From: Halorubrum sp. DM2
GTDB lineage: Archaea > Halobacteriota > Halobacteria > Halobacteriales > Haloferacaceae
DNA: 64,000 nt
Direction: 5' to 3'
Assembly: GCF_901686465.1 (NCBI RefSeq)
Contig: NZ_LR594487.1
Span: 2,521,149 to 2,585,148, forward strand
Part shown: positions 53,401 to 60,770 of the stretch, in pieces
How positions within the stretch are numbered: the stretch's first letter is position 1
Layout of the letters: the number at the start of each line of letters is the position of its first letter
Notes under the pieces: model-generated
Seen by the model: the letters and a program-made list of their open reading frames with translations, nothing else
What the model was told of the DNA's origin: nothing
Database searches by the model: none
Program-made: the position numbers and the translations under genes

Positions 53401-54198
53401 CTCGGTCGCGGGCGTTGCGGCGCGGTCCACCGCCGAGATCGCCTCGCCGCCGTCACGCCCCCGGCCGATCAGGTCGCGCACTCTCGTCTCCGCCCACGCG
53501 AGCGCCTCCGGGTCCGTCGACGACGCCGCCCCGTGGAGCGTGCCGTCGTCGTCGAAGACGAGGAGGAGGGCGACTTCGTCGGCCGCGACCACCCCGACGT
53601 CGACGCCGCCGACCGACGCGATCCGACACCCCTCGCGGCGCGCGACCGCCCCGAGGTCGTCCGCGAATCGATCGGCCGCGTGCCGGTACGCCCGCTCCGC
53701 CAGCGCGAGGTCGACGGTCCCCTCGCCGACAGCGGTCCGTCGGAGCCGCTCCGCGACCCGAGGGTAGGGGAACGCCGGGAGGGCGGCGGCGACCGCGTCG
53801 GCGTCGGCGAGCGCCTCGTCGAGAACCTCCAGCGGTCGGTACGGGTCCGGAGCCGCGGCCCGATACGTCTCTGCGCCACGGAATATCGCGGGCGAGACCT
53901 CCGCGTTCGCCCCGAGCGGGTCGAGCACGTCGCCCGCGGCCGCGAGGTCGTCGGCGACCGTGAGGAACTCCCGGTACCCGTCCGCGAGCAGTCGGCCGGG
54001 GAGCGTCGTCCGGTACCCGTCCGTCTCGCCGGCGACGAGCCCCGCCGCCTCCAGTTCGTCTATCGCGCGGTTCACCGTCGACCGAGAGTGGCCCAGCGCG
54101 TCGACGAGTTCGTGTTTCCGCAGCGGCTCCGCGGCGAGCCGTTCGAGGAAGTCGAGGCGGCGTTCGACGACGCCCACGAGCTCCGACGGCTCCGTCAT
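50413..54198 (-). CDS. HTH-FilR1-like-STAND NTPase-TPR regulator, 1261 residues
   Basis: Very large regulator with four parts. Residues 10-75: winged helix-turn-helix (KHELVDALGHSRSTVNRAID). About 76-245: the ligand-type domain of haloarchaeal/methanogen FilR1 regulators, with CRIASVGGVDVGVVAADEVA and WAETRVRDLI. About 255-335: disordered acidic linker. About 370-720: STAND/NACHT-like NTPase with Walker A GPPGSGKST (400-408), Walker B HLVVVQDAVD (about 453-461) and a following FLFDAREEP. From about 800: helical repeats, recognisable as TPR from 880 to 1200 (for example GYGNVARRRGEYDAARERFE). This is the plan of MalT/AfsR-type ATP-dependent transcription regulators. It is divergent from the aldehyde dehydrogenase-like gene, its best candidate target. 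Confidence 0.88.
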   Translation of the reverse strand: MTEPSELVGVVERRLDFLERLAAEPLRKHELVDALGHSRSTVNRAIDELEAAGLVAGETDGYRTTLPGRLLADGYREFLTVADDLAAAGDVLDPLGANAEVSPAIFRGAETYRAAAPDPYRPLEVLDEALADADAVAAALPAFPYPRVAERLRRTAVGEGTVDLALAERAYRHAADRFADDLGAVARREGCRIASVGGVDVGVVAADEVALLLVFDDDGTLHGAASSTDPEALAWAETRVRDLIGRGRDGGEAISAVDRAATPATEDGPAAGDSRDGDADGLTADADANMDTNADAAETASRDGGASAERSDGDGALFGRPRSDERGRDTLSAQGFHAVDEDRLAGDPDPHGPLRATASFPEVDAGYVLDRTAVRDGERRSIAGLLVDGLSEGTDHALVGPPGSGKSTVCRSVAVEWYRSGRGPVTYRASGGGEAFTATERLRERVTEGDGHHLVVVQDAVDPGAAEAVGVARELADCDDVSFLFDAREEPYDDPDGLPLSPADLRYRRAIETVRIPRLDEREVERFVRHVADVTGSVPAADPESLLADVRRVDDERVGELLCLVHRLVRATDGAGETDLDEVTRNTAAGDDAEPTSGLETAVAEAVREVESRPPPTADVAVLVNLLNVAGVSDVRTLAYALVDGPDRGVSDEADGDPSPTVESVRRGLDRLTGTALVASGDGEYRTVHDEWSVLFLEQLVAREPEPVVARRVGRTVSRVLALADDPARRARVRRAVGGDAPAIDRIERDPGAWAAETVRAVFGVGRRYPRLAALYGRVRYAWIDLPAACPDDLRDRPPEWVSRMYVDAGDLDGATEALDAWRPADERGAAERQRGYGNVARRRGEYDAARERFERAEELFAAAGDRTGLAAAVRGRAQAAHFDGDYETAYEAASRAYAIAAGAGDPIGMAKALMDVGNALDALDGTDAVLDHYRVAGDLFRAHDDTHGEANVRTNLAVALRRRGDLDAAVRTAGRALDGYRTVGDEHREAISLLNLAAVAEQRGAVGEAVARASEARVVAERVGSEMYEAFALSHLGSAASLGGDLDRAERFLTAALDRLDALDADARCAMVTAILAEVSIDRGDLSTAERWTERTASLLDDHAGHKRLAEADRVRGRLALARGDPDAATTALRSAVDAAREGGFTQVEAEALASLGAAAAARGDAAAAADRLTAALDLGRRIEGAKAVVTAADRIADLLAGESDAAAGVDREALAEALRASPPEGVPADSAADPTAYRAIADRWRVDRDGVAAAYPALG

Positions 54199-54315
54199 AC
54201 GTCCCCCCGCACCACACCCACCGACATAACTGTTTCCTCACTGACGGCTCCCCTCGCGGGGTGACGCAGTGTTCCACGGGGTGAGAATAAGGCGGATCGG
54301 GCCGCAGTCGAGCCC

Positions 54316-55893
54316 ATGACCGGGAATCGCACGGAGGAGGGCGACGGGACGGAAGCGACGAACGAGCGCGGCGAGACGGACGCCCCCGGTCGTTCCGGAC
54401 CCGTTGACGGCGTCGACTCCGGCGGCGAGCGGTCCGGACCGGACGCCGACGGTCCTGCGTCCGCCGCCACCGAGCGATCCGGAGCGTCAGTCGAGAACCC
54501 GACGAGCCGCACGGAGCGGGCGGTCGCGGCGGCGCGGACGGCGGCAGACGACCTGGCCGCGTGGGACCCCGACGACGTCGACGGACTCGTCCGCGCGGTC
54601 GGCGAGCGGCTGGCGGACAGGGAGACGATTAGCCGGCTCGCGCGGTCGGCGGCCAACGAGACGGGGCGGGGGCACCCGGGAACGAAGGCCGAGAAGGTCG
54701 CCGAGACGCTCGACGCGGCGCGACGGTCGCTCAGGGACGCGCCGACCGCCGGCGTGGTCGACCGCGACGGCGCGACGGGCACGGTGACCGTCGCCGGGCC
54801 GCTCGGCGTCGTCGGTGCGGCGGTCCCCGCGACGCACCCGGTCGTGATCCCCGCCGTCCTCTCGCTGTACGGGCTGGCGGCGCGGAACGCGGTCGTCTTC
54901 GCCCCCTCGCCGTCGACCGTGGAGACCTGCGACGTCGTCGTCGAGACCGTCCGCCGGGCCCTCTCCGAGGCCGGCGCGCCGACCGGCGCGGTGTCGATGC
55001 TGCCCGCGCCGGCCTCCAAGCCGGGGACGGACGCGCTGTTCGAGCGGGCGGACTTCGCCGTCGCGGCTGGGTCAGAGGCGACGGTCGCCGCCGGACAGCG
55101 CTGCGGGACGCCGAACGCCGCGACCGGCGCGGACGGGGTCGTCGCCGTCGCCGACGGGTCGGTCCCGGCCGCGGCCGTGGCGACGCGGGTGGCCGTCGGG
55201 GCGACCTACGACTTCGGCGCGCACCCCGCGGGCGACGCCGCGGTCGTCACAGTGTCGCCGGTGGTCGAGCCGCTGTGTTCCGCGCTCGGAGACGAGGGCG
55301 GATACGTCCTCGACGCCGCCGAGTGCGACCGCCTCCGGGCGCTCCTCGACGGATCGACCGGAGACGACCATGGGGGCGACGCCGGCGTCGTCGACGGCGA
55401 GATGGACCCGCGCGGGAACTCGCCGCGGTGGCTGGCGGCCGCGCTCGACCTCCCGAGCGCGGCCCGACGGGCGGCGTTCCTCGTCGTCGAGCCCGAGGGT
55501 GCCGACGACCCGCTCGCGACGCTGCCCGGGATCCCCGCGGTCGCCGTCCACGGCCGCGACGGGTTCGACGCCGCGACCGCGCTGGCGGCCGAGATCGGCG
55601 CGCCCCACGCGGCGGCGGTCCACACCACCCAACAGCGCCGCGCTCGCCGGGTCGCGGAGCGGCTCGCCCCCGGCCGTCTCGTGGTCAATCAGCCCGGGAT
55701 CGCGGCGGCGGGCGTGCGGTCGAACGGGTTCGAGGCCGCGCCCGTGCTCGGCGGCGGCACCGCCGAGGGGAGCCAGCTGTGCGGCGGACTCACGCCCGGC
55801 CACCTCGCGCGGACGACGACTGTCGCCGCGACGAGCGTCGCTGACGAGGCCTCCCACCGGAACGGCGCGGGTGAGACGCTCCGCGGGCCCTGA
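54316..55893 (+). CDS. CoA-acylating aldehyde dehydrogenase homologue lacking the catalytic Cys
   Basis: A 525-residue protein of the EutE/PduP aldehyde dehydrogenase branch. Residues 1-65 are a disordered acidic tail. The fold is readable from VTVAGPLGVVGAAVPATHPV and LAARNAVVFAPSPST to PAVAVHGRDGFDAATALAAE and GRLVVNQPGI. Where family members have FDNxxxCAxE with the nucleophilic Cys, this protein reads YDFGAHPAGD, so Pro304 replaces the Cys. It should not form the thioester intermediate and is probably not a normal dehydrogenase. It may bind CoA or NAD as a sensor or structural protein. The gene starts 118 nt from the divergent STAND regulator. Confidence 0.78.
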   Translation: MTGNRTEEGDGTEATNERGETDAPGRSGPVDGVDSGGERSGPDADGPASAATERSGASVENPTSRTERAVAAARTAADDLAAWDPDDVDGLVRAVGERLADRETISRLARSAANETGRGHPGTKAEKVAETLDAARRSLRDAPTAGVVDRDGATGTVTVAGPLGVVGAAVPATHPVVIPAVLSLYGLAARNAVVFAPSPSTVETCDVVVETVRRALSEAGAPTGAVSMLPAPASKPGTDALFERADFAVAAGSEATVAAGQRCGTPNAATGADGVVAVADGSVPAAAVATRVAVGATYDFGAHPAGDAAVVTVSPVVEPLCSALGDEGGYVLDAAECDRLRALLDGSTGDDHGGDAGVVDGEMDPRGNSPRWLAAALDLPSAARRAAFLVVEPEGADDPLATLPGIPAVAVHGRDGFDAATALAAEIGAPHAAAVHTTQQRRARRVAERLAPGRLVVNQPGIAAAGVRSNGFEAAPVLGGGTAEGSQLCGGLTPGHLARTTTVAATSVADEASHRNGAGETLRGP

Positions 55894-55920
55894 GCCGGTC
55901 GGAGCCGTCCGGAATCCCGA

Positions 55921-56799
55921 CTACAGCTCGATCCGGTCGACGATCGCCTCGTTGCCGTCGACGCCGTCGCTGTGGGTGTTGATAGCGACGGTCCGGACCT
56001 TCTCTTCGAGCAGCGACCCGTCGATCTTCGCCTTCAGCAGCGAGTCCACCTGATACACGCCCGCGGCGTTGTTCATTCGGATCACGACCTGGACCGGCGT
56101 CTCGTCGCCCTCGCGGAGCGAGACGCGCTCGATCGCCTGCGAGGAGACGGTGTTTATCCCGCGGCCGCCCTCCTCGTAGGGGACCCGCGAGCGGCCGCGC
56201 TCCATGTCGAGCCCGTCCGCGATCCGGACGACGCCGGCCTCCAGCGTCAGCGGCTGCTCCTCCGTGTGATGGCACAAAATCGCGTGGAGCACCTCGGCTT
56301 TCACGCGGACCTGCTCCGCCACGTCGTAGAAGGCGGGGAGCAGGTCGTCGAGTAAGTCCGCCGCGAGCGGGATCGAGTAGTACGGGTGGTCGTGGCGGTG
56401 GACGACGTGACCGATGTCGTGGAGCGTCGCCGCCAGCGCGACGATCACCGGCTCGTCCGCCTCGTCCAACCCCTGCTGGCGCGCGCCGTTGAACTCGACG
56501 CCGCCGGACTTGAGCAGGTCGTACAGCTGTAGCGCGCGGTCACGGACGATCTCGACGTGTTTGGTGCCGTGGTCGTTGTACCCCTTTCGGGCGACCGGAT
56601 TCACGTTCTGGGCCTCCAGGTACGCGACGATCTCCTCGTCGGACAGGAGCCGCTCTAAGACCTCGTTGAGCCGTTCGTCGGGGAAGGCGTGGTCGGCGTC
56701 GGGGTCGTAGTGGCGGTCGGCGTCGGGGTCGATCTCGGCGTCGGCGTCGGCGACGTCGCCCGCCGTGGGGTCGCGCTCGTCGTCGGCTTGATCGGTCAT
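55921..56799 (-). CDS. HD-domain metal-dependent phosphohydrolase
   Basis: A 292-residue protein. After an acidic 40-residue tail come the HD superfamily ligands: His in NDHGTKHVEIVRDR, the His-Asp doublet in VALAATLHDIGHVVHRHDHP and a late Asp in RIADGLDMERGRSR. The set resembles archaeal HD proteins related to RNase Y/phosphodiesterases, with hydrolysis of nucleotides likely; the substrate is not known. About 25 nt separate its stop from the convergent dehydrogenase-like gene; its promoter faces the haloacid-dehalogenase-like gene. Confidence 0.87.
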   Translation of the reverse strand: MTDQADDERDPTAGDVADADAEIDPDADRHYDPDADHAFPDERLNEVLERLLSDEEIVAYLEAQNVNPVARKGYNDHGTKHVEIVRDRALQLYDLLKSGGVEFNGARQQGLDEADEPVIVALAATLHDIGHVVHRHDHPYYSIPLAADLLDDLLPAFYDVAEQVRVKAEVLHAILCHHTEEQPLTLEAGVVRIADGLDMERGRSRVPYEEGGRGINTVSSQAIERVSLREGDETPVQVVIRMNNAAGVYQVDSLLKAKIDGSLLEEKVRTVAINTHSDGVDGNEAIVDRIEL

Positions 56800-56933
56800 A
56801 GCGTCGATGAGTGACGCTCGACGCTTATAAATCCGCGATCGGCGCGTCCGGTGTTCGCGTCGGTCCCGCGGTCGCCTGCGTCGGTCCTACCGTCGTCCCG
56901 ACGCTTATTCCGCCGCCGACTGTTGGTCCGCAT

Positions 56934-57617
56934 ATGACGCTCGACGCCGAGCGCGTGTCGACCGTAACCTTCGACTCGTACAGCACGCTCGTGGACGTGG
57001 AGGCCGCCGAGGCGGCGCTCGCGGACCGCGTTCCCGACCCCGAGCCGGTGTCGCGGCTGTGGCGGTCGCGGTCGCTGGCGTACACGTTCGTCGCGAACGC
57101 GGTCGACGCCTACCAGCCCTTTTTCGAGATGAACCGGGACGCGCTGACGTACGCGCTGGCGGCGCACGGCGTCGACCTCCCGGCCGCGGAGCGCGACGAG
57201 ATCCTCGCGGTGTACCACGAGCTGGAGGTGTTCGACGACGTGCGCGAGGGCGTCCGCAGGCTCCGCGACGCGGGCTACGACTGTTACGTCCTCTCGAACG
57301 GCGACCCGGAGATGCTGGCGTCGATGGTCGACCACGCCGACATCGCGGACCTCCTCGCGGACACGATCAGCGCCGACGAGGTGGAGACGTTCAAGCCCGC
57401 CGCAGAGCTGTACCGCCACGGCGCGGCCCGGACCGGCACCCCCATCGACGAGGTGGTCCACGCGACCGCCGGCTGGTTCGACGTGCTGGGCGCGCGCCAC
57501 GCCGGGATGCAGGCGGCGTGGGTCGACCGGAAGGACACGCCGTGGGAGCCGTTCGCCGGCGACCCGGACGCGACCGTCGAGACGCTCCACGAGCTTGCGG
57601 ACCTACTCGGGGCCTGA
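56934..57617 (+). CDS. Haloacid dehalogenase type II-like HAD hydrolase
   Basis: A 227-residue HAD protein of the L-2-haloacid dehalogenase type. Motif I is VTFDSYSTLVDV with the nucleophile Asp near residue 14, motif II CYVLSNGDPEML, motif III the Lys in VETFKPAAELYRHGA, and the closing block VHATAGWFDVLGARHAGMQ with WVDRKDTPWEPF, which is typical of dehalogenases. The helical cap lies between motifs I and II. Enzymes of this type release halide from 2-haloacids, but many genomic members are phosphatases. The ATG at 56934 follows an upstream in-frame start that would add unlikely residues. Confidence 0.85.
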   Translation: MTLDAERVSTVTFDSYSTLVDVEAAEAALADRVPDPEPVSRLWRSRSLAYTFVANAVDAYQPFFEMNRDALTYALAAHGVDLPAAERDEILAVYHELEVFDDVREGVRRLRDAGYDCYVLSNGDPEMLASMVDHADIADLLADTISADEVETFKPAAELYRHGAARTGTPIDEVVHATAGWFDVLGARHAGMQAAWVDRKDTPWEPFAGDPDATVETLHELADLLGA

Positions 57618-57861
57618 TCCGGGGTGCGGCTCTCGACGAGCTACCGCGGCCGTCTGCGTCGCGCTCTACGCGGATCGGCGCGGCGCGCGTCTCGGAGCCG
57701 CCGGAGTCGGCGTCGCGCTGCTGGGGTGGCTCGCGGTCGAGGCGGTCGCCGGGTTCGACCGCCCGACGCTGTGGCTGAACCTCGCGACCGCGCTCGCGAT
57801 CCTCGTGCTGACCGCCGGCCGGACCGTCCGCGCTGACCTCGGCGGACCGGCGGCCGACTGA
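57595..57861 (+). CDS. Possible small membrane protein
   Basis: The frame codes for up to 88 residues with two hydrophobic stretches (AAGVGVALLGWLAVEAVAGF and LNLATALAILVLTAGRTV) and an acidic end, as expected for a haloarchaeal small membrane protein. The only start in frame is a TTG overlapping the end of the dehalogenase-like gene, so either the start is TTG or the gene is a decayed or chance frame. Low confidence. Confidence 0.35.
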   Translation: MRTYSGPDPGCGSRRATAAVCVALYADRRGARLGAAGVGVALLGWLAVEAVAGFDRPTLWLNLATALAILVLTAGRTVRADLGGPAAD

Positions 57862-57897
57862 GTCGCCCGCGCGGCAGTTTCGACCCGAGACACAATC

Positions 57898-57903
57898 TAT
57901 AAA
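57898..57903 (+). promoter_or_regulatory. TATA box of the dap operon leader
   Basis: A perfect TATAAA. Expected transcript start is about 57925-57928, around 165 nt before dapA. The start region includes an inverted repeat ACCGACAGATCGGT (57910-57923). Confidence 0.65.
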
Positions 57904-57927
57904 CGCGAGACCGACAGATCGGTCGGT

Positions 57928-58002
57928 GTGACCCGACCCGCGTCCGCGCCCGGCTCGCCGACGCCACCAGCGACGCGGCTCTTCTCGAAAAAACGCGCGT
58001 GA
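57928..58002 (+). CDS. Candidate lysine-operon leader peptide
   Basis: A 24-codon frame starting with GTG at the predicted transcript start (27-30 nt after the TATA box), so it could be translated as a leaderless message. It ends F-S-K-K-R-A, with two consecutive AAA Lys codons just before the stop. AAA is uncommon in this GC-rich genome. The codons are followed directly by the 5' arm of a 10-bp stem (57994-58003 with 58044-58054, one bulged G). The layout resembles amino-acid leader peptides used in attenuation, but a chance short frame cannot be excluded. Confidence 0.35.
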   Translation: MTRPASAPGSPTPPATRLFSKKRA

Positions 58003-58093
58003 GCCGTCCCCCGGCGGGAGTGGCGACCCCGTCCCGGACGACCCTCGACGCGCGCACAGGTCCGCTCACCGACCCGGACTCGCGGCAGCACCC

Positions 58094-59092
58094 ATGACAG
58101 ACACGACCACCACGACACCCTACGCGACGCAGGACGAGACGAACAGCGAAACGACGGACGCGCCCTTCGAGGGCGTCTACCCGGCGATGACGACCCCGTT
58201 CACCGAGGAGAACGCGGTCGACCACGAGCAGCTGGCCGAGAACGCGCGCTACCTCGAACGCGCCGGGGTCGACGGGGTCGTCCCCGTCGGCTCGACGGGG
58301 GAGTCGGCGACGATGAGCCACGACGAGCACGTCGCGGTGATCGAGACGGTCCGCGACGCGCTCGATGACATCCCCGTGATTGCCGGCACCGGCTCGAACA
58401 ACACCGCCGAGGCGCTCTCCCTGTCCGAGCGCGCGGCCGACGCGGGCGCTGACGGCCTGCTGCTCATCTCGCCGTACTACAACATGCCCGAGCCGGCCGG
58501 CTTCCTCGAACACTACCGTACCATCGCCGACGAGGTCGACCTCCCGCAGATCGTGTACAACGTCCCGAGCCGCACGGGGCAGTCGATCCCGGTCGACGTC
58601 ACCGTCGAACTCGCTGAACACCCGAACATCCGCGGGTACAAGGCGGCATCCGGCGACCTGAACCTGATCAGCGAGGTGATCGAACGCACCCGCGACGAGG
58701 CGTTCGCCGTGCTCTCGGGCGACGACGGGCTCACGCTGCCGGTCCTCTCGATCGGCGGCGCGGGCACGATAAGCGTCGTCGCCAACGTCGAGCCGGAGCG
58801 CACCTGCGCGATGGTCGGCGCGGCGCTGTCGGGCGACTACGACCGCGCGCGGGCGCTCCACCACGAGCTGTCGCCGCTCGTGCGCGAGCTGTTCGCCGAG
58901 ACGAACCCGATCCCGGTGAAGGAGGCGATGCACCTCCGCGGCCGCGGCGGTCCCGGCGTCCGCCCGCCGCTCTCGCGACTCTCCGCGGACCGACGCGAGT
59001 CGCTCCGCGAGCTACTGGCCGCGTACGACGCGAGCGCACCCGGAGCCGTCGACCGAGAGCGCGTCGAGTCCGCGGCGCGGGGTGCCGAATGA
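58094..59092 (+). CDS. dapA: 4-Hydroxy-tetrahydrodipicolinate synthase
   Basis: A 332-residue TIM-barrel enzyme condensing pyruvate with aspartate-semialdehyde, the first committed step to diaminopimelate and lysine. After a 23-residue Thr-rich tail come the family blocks VPVGSTGESATMSHDEH, the active-site Tyr155 (IVYNVPSRTG) and Schiff-base Lys183 (IRGYKAASGD). The C-terminus has about 30 extra acidic residues. First gene of the dap operon; it overlaps dapB by 4 nt. A long leader with a candidate Lys-rich peptide precedes it. Confidence 0.95.
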   Translation: MTDTTTTTPYATQDETNSETTDAPFEGVYPAMTTPFTEENAVDHEQLAENARYLERAGVDGVVPVGSTGESATMSHDEHVAVIETVRDALDDIPVIAGTGSNNTAEALSLSERAADAGADGLLLISPYYNMPEPAGFLEHYRTIADEVDLPQIVYNVPSRTGQSIPVDVTVELAEHPNIRGYKAASGDLNLISEVIERTRDEAFAVLSGDDGLTLPVLSIGGAGTISVVANVEPERTCAMVGAALSGDYDRARALHHELSPLVRELFAETNPIPVKEAMHLRGRGGPGVRPPLSRLSADRRESLRELLAAYDASAPGAVDRERVESAARGAE

Positions 59093-59877
59093 GCGGCGAC
59101 CCCCTCTCCGTCGCCGTCACCGGCGCGGGCGGTCGCATGGGCCGCGAGGTGCTCGCCGCCGCCGCCGACCGCGAGGGCGTCGCGGTCGCGTTCGCGGTCA
59201 ACCGCAGCCCGGTCGAGCCGGTCGCGGGTGTCGCCGTCGAAGACGCCGACGATCTCGCCGACCTGCTCGCGAGCGAGGAGCCGGACGTCCTCGTCGACTT
59301 CACGGGGCCCGCCTCGGCGGTCGCGTACGCCGAGGCCTGCGCCGACGCGGGCGTCCCCCTCGTGACGGGGACGACCGGCTTCGCCGACGCGCAGCTCGAC
59401 TCGCTCCGCGCGGCGAGCGACGCGGTGCCGGTCCTCAAGGCGTCGAACTTCGCCCGCGGCGTGGCCGCGCTCCGCCGGGCGGTCCGGGAGGCGGCCGCGG
59501 CGCTGCCCGGCTACGACGTCGAACTGACGGAGACGCACCACAACGCGAAGCGGGACGCCCCATCGGGCACCGCGAAATCGATCCTCGACGACGTGGAGGA
59601 CGTGCGTGAGGACCTCGACGAGCGCGTCCACGGCCGCGAGGGCGACGCCCCGCGGAGCCCGGGAGAGGTCGGCGTCCACGCCCGCCGCGCCGGCGACGTG
59701 ACCGGCGAACACGAAGTTCTTCTGGCCGGGAACCGCGAGACGCTCGAACTGACCCACCGCGCCGGCGACCGCGGCGTGTTCGCGGAGGGCGCGCTCGACG
59801 CCGCCGCGTGGCTCGCCGGCCGCGACCCGGGCTGGTACGGGTTCGGCGATGTGCTGGACGCGGATGGAGATGCCTGA
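59089..59877 (+). CDS. dapB: 4-Hydroxy-tetrahydrodipicolinate reductase
   Basis: A 262-residue NAD(P)H enzyme. The Rossmann motif is VAVTGAGGRMGREVLAAAA near the N-terminus, the middle has VLVDFTGPASAVAYAE and VTGTTGF, and the substrate-binding and catalytic segment is TETHHNAKRDAPSGTAKS. The dimer interface and C-terminal region (LTHRAGDRGVFAEGALDAAAWL) are complete. Second gene of the lysine operon; translation coupled to dapA through the overlapping ATGA. Confidence 0.95.
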   Translation: MSGDPLSVAVTGAGGRMGREVLAAAADREGVAVAFAVNRSPVEPVAGVAVEDADDLADLLASEEPDVLVDFTGPASAVAYAEACADAGVPLVTGTTGFADAQLDSLRAASDAVPVLKASNFARGVAALRRAVREAAAALPGYDVELTETHHNAKRDAPSGTAKSILDDVEDVREDLDERVHGREGDAPRSPGEVGVHARRAGDVTGEHEVLLAGNRETLELTHRAGDRGVFAEGALDAAAWLAGRDPGWYGFGDVLDADGDA

Positions 59878-59900
59878 CACGCATACGCACATCGACGAGT

Positions 59901-59909
59901 AAATACCTA
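59901..59909 (+). promoter_or_regulatory. Internal TATA box before dapD
   Basis: AAATACCTA lies 22-30 nt before the dapD ATG at 59931 in a short AT-rich gap, allowing separate leaderless expression of dapD-lysA-dapF-dapE. Confidence 0.55.
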
Positions 59910-59930
59910 TACTCATCCATACACCACCAA

Positions 59931-60770
59931 ATGAGTCTCGAAGTCGACGTATCCGACCTCTGGAACCGCTATCAGGACGGGCTGACCGCCGCCGACGCCA
60001 CCGACGAGGACGCAGCGGTCGTCGACGAGTTCCTCGCCGCCTTGGAGGCCGGCGAGGTCCGCGCCGCCGAGAAGACCGGCGACGACGTGACCTCGTGGGA
60101 GGCCAACGAGTGGGTCAAGCGGGGCATCCTGCTCAACTTCGGGCTGCGCGAGACCGAGGCGCGCGAGTACGGCGGCGTCACCTACCACGACGTGCTCCCG
60201 CTGCGCGACACCGCCGACCTCGGCGAGCGCGGCACCCGGAACACGCCCGACGGCACGACGATCCGGCGCGGCGCGTACCTCGGCAGCGACTGCATCATGA
60301 TGAGTCCCTCGTTCGTCAACATGGGCGCGTACGTCGGTGACCGCACCCTCGTCGACTCCTGTGACACGGTCGGCTCCTGCGCGCAGTTGGGCGAGGACGT
60401 GAAGCTCGGAGCCAACACGCTGATCGGCGGCGTCCTCGAACCGGTCGAGGACGCGCCGGTCGTGATCGAGGACGGCGTCTCGCTGGGCGCGGGCTGCCGG
60501 GTCACCTCGGGCTTCCGCGTCGGCAAGAACTCGATCGTCGGCGAGAACACCCTTCTCACTCCCCGTATCCCCGTCTACGACCTCGTCGAGGAGGAGGTCC
60601 TCTACGGCCACCTCCCCGCCGAGCGCCGCGCGTTCACGCGGATGGTGGAGTCGTCCGTCGGCGACCACGACCTCTTCGAGGGCGGCGCGTACAAGCCCGC
60701 GGTCGTCGCGACCCACGTCGAGGAGGAGACGCTGGAGGCGACGCGCCGGGAGGACGCGCTCCGGGAATGA
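59931..60770 (+). CDS. dapD: Tetrahydrodipicolinate N-succinyltransferase
   Basis: A 279-residue left-handed beta-helix acyltransferase using succinyl-CoA. The hexapeptide repeats occupy about residues 110-210 (GAYLGSDCIMMSPSFVNMGAYVG, then GGVLEPVEDAPVVIEDGVSLG). The N-terminal helical domain and the C-terminal helix are present. The choice of the succinylase branch fits the dapE gene downstream. The ATG at 59931 is in the middle of an AT-rich stretch with its own TATA box, so the gene can be expressed apart from dapAB. Confidence 0.93.
   Translation: MSLEVDVSDLWNRYQDGLTAADATDEDAAVVDEFLAALEAGEVRAAEKTGDDVTSWEANEWVKRGILLNFGLRETEAREYGGVTYHDVLPLRDTADLGERGTRNTPDGTTIRRGAYLGSDCIMMSPSFVNMGAYVGDRTLVDSCDTVGSCAQLGEDVKLGANTLIGGVLEPVEDAPVVIEDGVSLGAGCRVTSGFRVGKNSIVGENTLLTPRIPVYDLVEEEVLYGHLPAERRAFTRMVESSVGDHDLFEGGAYKPAVVATHVEEETLEATRREDALRE

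Noticed and set aside
51355..54264. A 969-residue plus-strand frame opposite the large regulator
   Set aside because: Antisense shadow created by the GC-biased codons of the STAND-TPR gene; the minus-strand reading has recognisable domains.
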